Source of the DNA: Pavlovales sp. CCMP2436
Lineage: Eukaryota; Haptophyta; Pavlovophyceae; Pavlovales
Direction: 5' to 3'
Length of the DNA stretch: 19,182 nucleotides
NCBI GenBank assembly: GCA_026770615.1
Contig: MU631326.1
Span: forward strand, 583,944 to 603,125
This document shows, piece after piece, positions 7,745-15,244 of the stretch. Positions within the stretch are counted from its first letter, which is position 1. Each line of letters opens with the position of its first letter. Position numbers and translations under genes: made by a program. The notes below the pieces were generated by a model. The model worked only from the letters and a program-made list of their open reading frames with translations. It ran no database searches and had not been told where the DNA came from.

Positions 7745-8455
7745 CGCCTTGATCTTGACGGAGGCTGACGGCTGCGGCTGCTTCTACAGCGACTGCGGCT
7801 GCACGGGCGGCGCCAGCTGCAGCGACTGCGACTGCTCGGGCGGCGGCGGCGGGGGCGGCTGCTGCTGCGGCTCTGCGGGCGACGGCTGCTGCCCCTGCAG
7901 CTGCGAGACCGAGAGGTTAATCACGATTGACGCTGCCTGACACGATTGACGCTGCCTGAGGCGGGGGCTGCGTTGGCGTGGTTGGCGGCGTTGCTGCGAC
8001 AACGGCCACTCCTGCTGCTGCTGCGTGTACAGCGGCGGCGGCTATTGCGGTTGTATGGCTGCTGCGGGCGGCTGCTGCGACTGTACGGCGGAGGCTGCTG
8101 CTGTGGGCGGCGGCTCAAGATACCGCGCCGTCGCTGTTACCATGCCGTCTCGGACGTTGCGCGCCATCTTAAGCCCGCCGACCGTCTCGCAACAGCCGCA
8201 TTTGGGCGTGAGCACCAGCCCACACCTGACGAGGCCACAGCGAGCACAGCGAGGGCGCGGGCGAAGTGCGGGCGAGGAGCATGTGAGGAGCGCGTGCGCT
8301 GCTGAATGCTTTGTGCGTGGGCGCGCGCGAGGGGTGCGTCGGGCATCGCGCGCCACGCACGTGGGAAATAAGCCTAAAATGCAGCACGGGCCGCAGCACG
8401 GGCCTGCACACATCAGCGGGAGCACATCCTCGTCGATCGGGCAGTTGCAGATCAT
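7742..8455 (-). pseudogene. Gln/Pro-rich gene fragment inside the protease relic
   Basis: One minus-strand frame runs from an ATG at 8455 through GGLKMARNVRDGMV, then TAAASAVQSQQPPAAAIQPQ, a TAG (8044-8042), PPPLYTQQQQEWPLSQQ, LSVSQLQGQQPSPAEPQQQ, nine-residue poly-Pro/Glu, a second TAG (7786-7784) and KQPQPSASVKIKAHLNGG. Both stops sit where another Gln would fit. The ending resembles the start of a PB1-type domain (VKxKxHxNG), a weak match. The same bases (7728-7746) also encode the Ser block of the protease in another frame, so this is probably foreign sequence joined there. The N-terminal 90 residues are Cys/Arg-rich and may be non-coding. Confidence 0.35.
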
Positions 8456-8564
8456 CGCTAACCAGCAGCAGTTGCCGCTCTATGCTAGTGTATTCTGTAC
8501 TCGCATTGCACGTAGCGATCAGGCCGGTGGCTGCTGTGTTGAAGTAACAGTAGTTCCAGCTCGC

Positions 8565-8592
8565 GGTATTTATTTTATATATATGCCTGCAT
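8565..8592 (-). promoter_or_regulatory. TATA-like run upstream of the Gln/Pro fragment
   Basis: The minus strand reads CATATATATAAAATAAATAC about 115 bp before the ATG at 8455. It stands out in GC-rich surroundings; function is a guess. Confidence 0.2.
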
Positions 8593-8735
8593 TGACATTA
8601 AACAGCATCTATCAGCCGTGCGTGCGCTTGTGCTCCTTGCCGTCACCTGGCGCAAGAATGTCCGTGCATATGGTGCAAGAGCAATGGGGGGGGGAAAGGG
8701 GGGATTGAGAACCGAGGGGGGCATTAAGAAGATGG

Positions 8736-9381
8736 ACAGGTCAAGCGCACCCCATGTTGGAGATGGACCAAATGGCGTCAGTGCGCGTTGTGGCCCCGAC
8801 CGTGATGGCATCGGGCGCGCCAGCCGGTGAGTGCAAACACGCGTCTTCCCCTCGTTACCATCGGAAACGACGACAGTCACGCCCATGCCAACCATGCATT
8901 TCACGGCATCATCTAGAACAAACTTCCGCGAGCCGCTGAGCAACATCACCGCCACCTTGATCAGGGCGGGGTGGTCCGCCACTCACTCGTCGCCTGCCGC
9001 GATATCATCCGTTTGGCAATCCCCGTCGCAGTCGCAGATCCTTACCGGGACTATGAAAGCCCCACGCGCAACGCCAAACGAGGAGCCTGCAGCAGTCCCC
9101 GCGACGTGAGACCCGTGCCCGTAGCGATCACCGACCGTGTGGCCACTTTCTCGACCGTGTGCCTTGAAGTAAGCGAGGCTTTCATTGCCGAACTGCGCCG
9201 AGAAGCCCGCGAGCAAATGATGGAACCAGTGGCGGACGCGCGTGTCGGTAGGCGCATGAAGGAGGAACTGGTCGATTTCGGCGTCCGAGGCCGTACCCAC
9301 CGCGCCGCGCCGGTCGAAGCGTACGATGTAGCGCTGTCCGCTGGCAGAAAGAAGGAGTGCGGCCAGCGCTGCCAGCAGCAT
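8736..9381 (-). pseudogene. Secreted subtilisin-like (S8A) protease, N-terminal half
   Basis: The chosen ATG (9381-9379) opens a signal peptide, MLLAALAALLLSASG, followed by an I9-type propeptide (RYIVRFDRRG, then HHLLAGFSAQFGNESLAYFK). The text then jumps to GDRYGHGSHVAGTAAG, the catalytic-His block; about 90 residues holding the catalytic Asp motif are absent. DDIAAGDE, a TGA (8985-8983) where the family has Trp, and VADHPALIKVAVMLLSGS follow, then VVVSDGNEG with the oxyanion-hole Asn. Between GAGGGG (near 8850) and ATGGGG (near 8753) the correct reading (SPAGAPDAITVGATT) is in another frame and returns afterwards. After LDLS (8736) homology stops. Proteinase-K-like, plainly non-functional. 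A longer upstream start at 9489 would add 36 residues before the signal peptide. Confidence 0.8.
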
Positions 9382-9507
9382 GGTGGGGATGTGCGACGGC
9401 GACGTAGGCGGGCTATCAAGGTGCGAAGCGAGGCGATTAGGCGGCCTAAGAAAAAGCGATTGATCGAGGCGAGCAACCAACGTGCACAAGCGAGAAGTCG
9501 GATCTGA

Positions 9508-10020
9508 GTACTCCAGTAGTCGTCATCAAGCTAACAAAGTGAGTGGCACGCGATGCAACGGCGGTGAACTTCGATACGGCGGAATTAGTTACTATTGGTC
9601 ATCCGTGCCAGCACCAATCAATTGATCAATGAATTCACCGATATAAGTGGCTGGTAACTGTCTGGTCATCCAGTGGCTGGTGAGTGGTGGCGGGAAGACC
9701 AGAATCTATAATTTATTTCAGTGGTGGTCATGCAGCTCAGGCGCAGCTGAAGTTCTGCTGGAACGGCGGATTCTCTTGCGAAAGTGATGTCGTTATGAAC
9801 CGACAAAGATGAGAGGACTCCAAAAGTTGCTCAAACAGAACGTTGTCGTACTAAATGTAATTATCCGTACGCCTCGGCACGGCAGCTGCGTACCTTGCAG
9901 ACCGACGGGTGCAGATTTGAAATTGATACGTTATGAACTAAATTGTCCAAATTCACTTTTTATTGAATCCCCCCTTCGCTAGGCGCTTCACTAGTTTTCA
10001 AGTAACCATGTCCAGATCAC
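9508..10020. other. Upstream region of the protease relic, no gene seen
   Basis: Non-coding by appearance; the short motif TGGTCAT recurs at about 9596, 9663 and 9726. A promoter for the protease would lie here but I see no distinct element. Confidence 0.4.
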
Positions 10021-10199
10021 AACAGGGTCGAAATCCGAATTAGTGGCGCGATTCCGCACTGGGGAGGGAGAAAAGCTTAGGCCGGGTCGAAGAAGTAGAG
10101 ATCGTTCGCCCCTGCGCGCCAAGTGTCGATAGCTGTTGTCGAATAGATCCCTCCTCGACGGTGGGAGCCCACCTCGTGTGCCTCTCGTGTGCCTCTGGG

Positions 10200-10367
10200 G
10201 TCGACCCGGCTCTTAGAAAGCCCCGCAGGGCCCCCGGGGGCCCCGCCGGAGGCGCCTATGTGACTAACATATAACTAACTTGTCACATAGCCCGGGGGCC
10301 CACAGGGCCCCACGGATACCGCGGATAATCCCCGTACGTTACGCCTTTTCTAAGAGCCGGGGGTCGA
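10200..10367. repeat. Nested inverted repeat in the foldback element
   Basis: GTCGACCCGGCTCTTAGAAA on the left mirrors TTTCTAAGAGCCGGGGGTCGAC on the right, apart from two extra G on the right. Between them lie GGGCCCCCGGGGGCCCC and an inner CTATGTGAC/GTCACATAG hairpin (10256-10290). The right copy is followed by AACATAC, as is the right end of the outer element. This may be an older element captured by the outer one. Confidence 0.8.
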
Positions 10368-10439
10368 CAACATACTAAAGGTAACTAACATTTCCAATTT
10401 TCAGCGTTCGGAAGAGAAAAGAAAGTCATGGTTCCCGAA

Positions 10440-10520
10440 GTGGTGCACAAAAGTTAGTTGCAGATTCGTGAATGGGGCGCCGCCCCATTCACGAATCTGC
10501 AACTAACTTTTGTGCACCAC
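10440..10520. repeat. Perfect hairpin, 39-bp stem and 3-nt loop
   Basis: GTGGTGCACAAAAGTTAGTT starts the left arm (10440-10478); GCC is the loop (10479-10481); the right arm (10482-10520) is its exact complement. Such a perfect palindrome is usually unstable in vivo, so it is recent or maintained. Confidence 0.97.
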
Positions 10521-10611
10521 CTCTGGTTCGTGAGTTGCTCCGGAGGATTTTCACCGGATTTTTTCGCGATTTCCCCCCGGACTGGCCACTAATTCGGATT
10601 TCGACCCAACA

Positions 10612-10870
10612 TACATATCGAAAATCTGCACGCCGTTGAAGTCGACGCCGATGCGCCGCGGTATCACGTTCTACTGTTAGGGGGGAATGAGGGGGAATGG
10701 GGGGGGGGTTAGGTGGTTATGGAGTTTGGTTATGCCGAACACAGCACACCCTCACTTAAAGCGCAGCAGCAGTAGAAACATGCAAGGAGCTATAGCAATT
10801 TCCGGGTTCGTCATTGTACAGTAACTTTCTCCATTAATAAAACTTTAGGGTAGATCTATTCGACTGAGTA
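10612..10870. other. Intergenic, G-rich homopolymers
   Basis: GGGGGGAATGAGGGGGAATG and a nine-G run near 10679-10710; no gene seen. Confidence 0.5.
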
Positions 10871-13216
10871 GACCCATGACATTTTCCTATGCCGTCCAAC
10901 GTTTCGAAGCGACCAGTTTTACTCGACGCCGCAAAGGCATTGCATCCTCGCGGACATGCCTGGTGCGCACGGCTGCCGCCCAGGCGTGCACCGCCCGCGC
11001 GCTTCATCTCCCCTTCCCGACCGCCCCCGCAGGAATCTTCGAAGAACTCGACCGCCTGAAGAACCCGACTTTGAACTCGCTTCTCGAGAGCCTCGGGCCA
11101 CACGAGATCGAGAAGTACGTCCTCCACGACTTCATCGCTGGCTTGGCGACGTCCGGCCTCGCTGGTGGCGGAGTGGCGGCCGACCCAGAGTCGGCCGCGC
11201 GTTTCCAGCGCGAGCTGCTCGAGCTGTTGAAAGAGGGCAACCCGACGCGCGTAGAGCACGATGCCTACGTGAGCTTCTGCATGAACTGCCTCAGCAAGAT
11301 AGTGCAGTTCACCTCGTGGCCGATCATCGTGAGTCGATGCGTGACTCACCTTCGCACGCACTTTGCCTTCGGTTTTGTCGCCGGATCGAGAGGGGCTAGA
11401 GCTTCTGTGCTACATACCGCCGCTGACTCTCCATCCCCCTCGCCTCGCCCTTGCCTCGCACGCAGGGCAACCCAACCTTAATTGCCCATGAGGCGGAGAC
11501 GGAGGCCGCCGCCTAGTTGCTCCACAAGCTCGGTCCTTCCCGCGAGCTGGCAACGTACATCAAGGTGCGCAAGTCCGGCAAGTACGAGACATGCGCGACT
11601 GGCCTCATCAACCAGTACGCTGCTTGCGACGTCCTGGTCAACGGCCCTATGGAGGCGCTTGGCAGTGGCGCGGCGCACGAGACCCTCGCCGTGATCATCG
11701 ACTTCTTGCCCGGCAACGACGCAGCGAGCGCGTTCAAGAAGGGCGATGGCAGCCAGCAGAGCTACACGCCTCCGACTGCTGTCCTCTCGCGCGCGCTCGC
11801 GGACCAAAGCATGAAAGTTCTCACGCACGCAGCCGAAGCAGGCTTCGTCGTGTTCTGCATCGAGGGCAAGTACGAGACGGAGCTGCTCCTGCGGCGCGTG
11901 CCGCGTGGATGTCGCGCCTCGACGCCTGCTCGATCTCCGCTGCTTTCGCGCACACGCACGACGCGGACCCGTTCCTAAACGGCGTGTACGGGTGCACAGT
12001 GCAGTCTCTCTAGCCATAAGCTCACTCGCCCATGCACGCGATGCTGACATCTCTTCTCGCACGCGCGTGATGCTGATCGCGCATCTAAATGTCCCTCCCC
12101 CCTCACCCGCTCGACACTCTGCAGGCTGTACGCCGTGCGGTTCAGGCATGACGGCCCGCTGGCGCTGCTTGTTAGCTCGCCGTCGAGCGGCGCGTGCATC
12201 TTCGGTCCCTTCCGATCGATCGACGAGAAGGCCCTGGCCTTGAACCATTTCTTGGCCCGGACCAACTTCCTCCGCGAGCTCTCCGGCTCGCCGCGCTGCC
12301 CGACAACCAGTCTGCGCTCGTCGCCTACTGTGGCGGGCGAAACAGGACACTCTTACAGCGCGCACTGTCGATGGATGTCGTGCGCGCGTCCGAGGCCCAG
12401 TCGTGTCGCCACGCCTGCACCCTCAACCTCCCGCAGTGCCAGGGCAATGAGGACCCTGGGCGCATCGCCTTCCTCAAGTCACTGCCGCAGCGCGCGCCCG
12501 CCGGCAGCGAGCTGCGCCTCGACTGGGAGGAGTCACTGCCGTAGCACGCGCCCGCCGGCAGCGAGCTGCGCCTCGACTGGGAGGAGTCACTGCCGTAGCA
12601 CGCGCCCGCCGGCAGCGAGCTGCGCCTCGACTGGGAGAAGGCCGACCCCTCGACTGCCCCCGCGGGGTCCGTCGCCATGCGGCGCTGCCCGCAACGCGCG
12701 CCCGCCGGCAGCAAGCTGCGCCTCGACTCGGAGGAGTCACTGCCGCAGCGCGCGCCCGCCGGCAGCGAGCTGCGCCTCGACTGGGAGGAGTCACTGCCGC
12801 AGCGTGCGCCCACCGGCAGCGAGCTGCGCCTCGACTGGGATGACCGTCAGTACGCTGTCGCAACGAAGTCCTCACACGCGATGGCGATGGCCGGCCTCTT
12901 CAAGCGGCGGCGCATCGACAGTGACCAGGCCAAGCGCATCGTCGACGCGCGCCCCCGCTGCCCGTGCTGCAAGCAGACGATGGAGGAGCATCAGCATTCG
13001 AACACGAGGGTAAGCGCGGTGTGCCTCGCTCACCGCCTTATGGACTCGCGCGTCAGACGTCCCTGCGCCTCAACCTCCCCCCCCTCCCCCCGACGGCGCG
13101 TCGGACAGAGGCACATCATGCGCCGCCACGCTGAGGAGCTGCACCTCACCACCTCCACCAAGTTCGAGATGCATCTCAACAAAGTGACACGCCGCTTCGA
13201 GATCCGGCGCAAGTAG
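10871..13216 (+). pseudogene. Multi-exon broken gene, minisatellite and CPCC motif, unknown function
   Basis: Five probable exons: about 10871-10962 (no clear start codon), 11033-11328 (GIFEELDRLKNPTLNSLLES), 11466-11991, 12125-13009 and 13109-13216. Introns of 70, 137, 133 and 99 bp have GT-AG ends such as ATCATC|GTGAGT and CGCACGCAG|GGC. Damage: TAG at 11514-11516 (EAAA*LLHKL), a missing base near 11889 before WMSRLDACSISAAFAHTHDA, a missing base near 12281 before LAALPDNQSALVAYCGGRNR, and TAG at 12542 and 12596 in the minisatellite. Exon 4 includes YAVRFRHDGPLALLVSS; the end has RPRCPCCKQTMEEHQHSNTR and FEMHLNKVTRRFEIRRK before TAG. CPCC plus a basic tail hints at metal or nucleic-acid binding. 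The protein is mostly acidic-helical and matches no family I know. Confidence 0.55.
12482..12847 (+). repeat. In-frame 54-bp minisatellite (six units)
   Basis: Units at 12482, 12536, 12590, 12686, 12740 and 12794 encode LPQRAPAGSELRLDWEES with changes; a 42-bp spacer (ADPSTAPAGSVAMRR) follows the third. The third codon reads CAG, TAG, TAG, CAA, CAG, CAG. Units 2 and 3 also share CAC for CGC next to it, so they are recent duplicates of one mutated unit. All units stay in one frame. Confidence 0.95.
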
Positions 13217-13925
13217 ACGCAGAGCGCCGCCGCATGCAGGTCCTGACCGGCCACGCACACTCCCAAACCGCGAAAACTTAACGCGGCCGACTCGTACGAC
13301 TACGCGAGTTCCTCAATCTTGATCACACCTCGCGCCAACTTGGACTAGTGCTGACCGCAATTCCGTCATCGACACATCAGTGCTGCGCTGTTGGCTGAGT
13401 CCGGCCGCTGCCAAGTGCCAGGTGCCAAATTCTCACGAGCTTATAGGATCGCGAATTTTGATTCCAATTTATAATCTTCTTTTAGTTGTTCACATACATG
13501 AGCTTATAATTTTTTCGGTTAAGCATTACATGCTGGAACTAATGGTGATTGTTAACTACTCAAGATAATATTGCGCTCCTTATTGCTAACCATTATCCGT
13601 TTAACTACACAGCATTACTAAATAGTAAGAGCTACGCTCTCGTATATAGAAGTTTTGGGCTTCTAGAGAACGTCTTCCGCCATTGGGGCGAAGCTCCAAA
13701 GCCCAGGCGATAATTCAAAAATGAACTGTGAAAAGGTGAAAAGACCACACGCAGAGCTAGAATAAAAGCAACAAACAGAAGACAACGGCCACACAGGAAA
13801 CAACACCGGAGGATACTCAAAAACGAAAACTACCACGGAACCAACATCTCAAAGGAGTAAACAACAAGTCCAAAATCCAGAACGCAAGGAGCCACGAATT
13901 ACACACGGAAAAGTTAACCATCTCC
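13217..13925. other. Intergenic DNA, no gene seen
   Basis: AT-rich after 13430. Around 13655-13710 TTTTGGGCTT and CAAAGCCC could pair, but the segment does not fold into a tRNA cloverleaf. Confidence 0.5.
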
Positions 13926-14395
13926 AGCCCCCCGCCAAAAGAGGGTAACACGATCAAGCACCAAAACACTAGAACAAAACCAGCCGAAACACAGAGGGCA
14001 AGGCCGCCGCCTAGACAACACGAGGCCGCACTCTTTTTAAGACAAGGCACAGGATATAGCGGATCGCGGGCAATACGAAGGGCGGATTTTGAGCTTGAGG
14101 CAGAGCTGATTAGCAAATTATGTATATGTATAGCGGCTTAGCATGGTTCAACAGGTTTTGTTCACTAACTGACTTGGTCGACGTCAGACGTTACACACAA
14201 TGCTTGAATTTGCTTAAGTAACATACAAAAAATGGAAAAAACGAGGCTCAGCGTCTTAACACTATGGCTTCTTATTGCCCGCGACACCCTGTAGCCTATA
14301 CGCACCAAGCCACGTACTAGGCTGCATCCGCATTTGCGGGTGCAGCATAGCACGGTGCAGGCTATACAGAGGTTATTTGCGTGTATGTTTTGTTG
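13926..14395. repeat. Dispersed repeat F, copy B, interrupted by a MITE
   Basis: Same order of blocks as 2215-2438 (ACACGATCAAG, GCCGCCGCCTAGACAAC, TAAGACAAGG), then MITE copy c, then GCCTATACGCACCAAGCCAC and CCGCATTTGCGGGTGCAGCA. Removing the MITE and one TA restores colinearity with copy A. Confidence 0.8.
14057..14291 (+). mobile_element. MITE family 1, copy c (235 bp)
   Basis: Left end TAGCGGATCGCGGGCAATAC and right end TTCTTATTGCCCGCGACACCCTG are inverted. TA flanks at 14055-14056 and 14292-14293. It is longer than copies b and d by extra interior sequence around 14120-14190. Interior motifs ATTAGCAAATTATGTAT, TTTGCTTAAGTAAC and AACGAGGCTCAGC match copy a in the same orientation. Confidence 0.85.
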
Positions 14396-14510
14396 TGTGT
14401 AAATATCTAGAAATACGTCCGTCCCCTGACAGGGCTCCACCGGACCCAAGTGTTGAGAAACACTCGGATCAAGAGACCTTTGCAGAGCACACGGATACCG
14501 TCCCCACCGC
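14390..14510 (+). repeat. Dispersed repeat C, copy 2
   Basis: GTGTGTAAATATCTAGAAAT then ACGTCCGTCCCCTGACAGGG and GCACACGGATACCGTCCCC match, over about 110 bp, the reverse complement of 17020-17120. Both read CKYLExRPSPDRxPPDP in one frame, though later residues diverge. A partial fourth match to its end lies at 16015-16050 (CGAGCACACAGATACCGCCC). Confidence 0.8.
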
Positions 14511-14710
14511 TAAGGCTGATCAAACACACGACAGTCGATAACTCGACGACTCTCTGACTGACGCGCTGACCGGCCGCTGCTGCCTCTCGCTCATCTCAAA
14601 ATGCAGCTCGCCTGCGCACGTGCCGCATCTGTAGCACAAAACAAACAGACAAATAACCTCCGGTAGCCTGTATCCCACTGTGTGATTCTTGTCGACGAGG
14701 GGCAATAGTT

Positions 14711-14884
14711 GTAATGATGCGCAGGATTACGGCGGCGCGATGCGACGACGAGCAAAGATCGTGGCGGAGAGACGACGCGGGGAGTAAGATAGCATTTGAG
14801 ACGACCCATGCGCTGACCCTCTCATGCCATGCCCGTACGCCTTCGGGCTGCAAGTCGGGGGACGTTAAAGGAACTATATTAAAA
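14711..14884 (+). repeat. Dispersed repeat D, copy 2
   Basis: Begins ATGATGCGCAGGAT and ends GGACGTTAAAGGAACTATAT; high identity to 3309-3500, same orientation. Confidence 0.85.
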
Positions 14885-15079
14885 AAGGGTTGGGATAACA
14901 ATATTGCCATATTCACAGTGCCAACAGAAAAGCAATAAGTCATATTGCAGCGAAGATTTTTTTAATCATATACTTAACATAAAATTAAGGTAAATTGCAG
15001 CGAAGTTTTTTTTTTTACATGTATATGGGCAACATATCAAAGCAATATCCTTGCCATATTTACATTGGGATGGATGCAG

Positions 15080-15105
15080 CCAATATAATTTTGATTATAT
15101 TGGCA
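15080..15105. repeat. Small hairpin upstream of the SAP gene
   Basis: GCCAATATAA, a 6-nt loop and TTATATTGGC form a perfect 10-bp stem 140 bp before the ATG at 15245. Nearby, ATTGCAGCGAAG followed by a T run occurs twice (about 14944 and 14995). The region 14885-15244 is AT-rich and otherwise empty; a promoter is expected here. Confidence 0.6.
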
Positions 15106-15244
15106 AAAAAACAATATCTCGCCTAGGGCAAAAAAGGCAGTTTCGTTGCGTCACCATCTCGTGCGTAATGCAAATGAGGACACCGCTTTTTAACGTTCGA
15201 AAGGCGTTGTGCATTTGTGGGAGACTGCGTGTTGCTCAGACGAG

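Larger units (their letters stand above)
10021..10611. mobile_element. 583-bp foldback element with 4-bp target duplication
   Basis: Perfect 23-bp inverted termini lie at 10025-10047 and 10585-10607 (GGGTCGAAATCCGAATTAGT plus GGC). AACA on each side (10021-10024 and 10608-10611) looks like the target site duplication. The interior holds no open frame but at least three further inverted repeats (10200-10367, 10256-10290, 10440-10520). It is a non-autonomous element; neither TSD length nor ends let me assign a superfamily. Confidence 0.8.

Noticed and set aside
7906..7960. Repeated CACGATTGACGCTGCCTGA as a regulatory site
   Set aside because: A simple 19-bp tandem doubling within the Gln/Pro-rich region; no sign of function.
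8971..9507. 178-codon plus-strand frame over the protease
   Set aside because: The minus strand has a signal peptide, propeptide and GHGSHVAGT in the same bases.
11478..12365. 295-codon open frame on the minus strand
   Set aside because: It is Arg/Ala-rich and lies opposite spliced plus-strand exons with matching phases; it results from GC-rich third positions.
12325..12875. Minus-strand frames with SQSRRSSLPAGARCGSD repeats
   Set aside because: They are the antisense of the 54-bp minisatellite; the plus frame continues into coherent sequence on both sides.
13655..13720. Possible tRNA near GGGCTTCTAGAGAACG
   Set aside because: No acceptor-stem closure, T-loop GTTC or cloverleaf could be formed.
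14165..14449. Minus-strand 94-codon frame
   Set aside because: It spans MITE copy c and repeat F, which are non-coding repeats.
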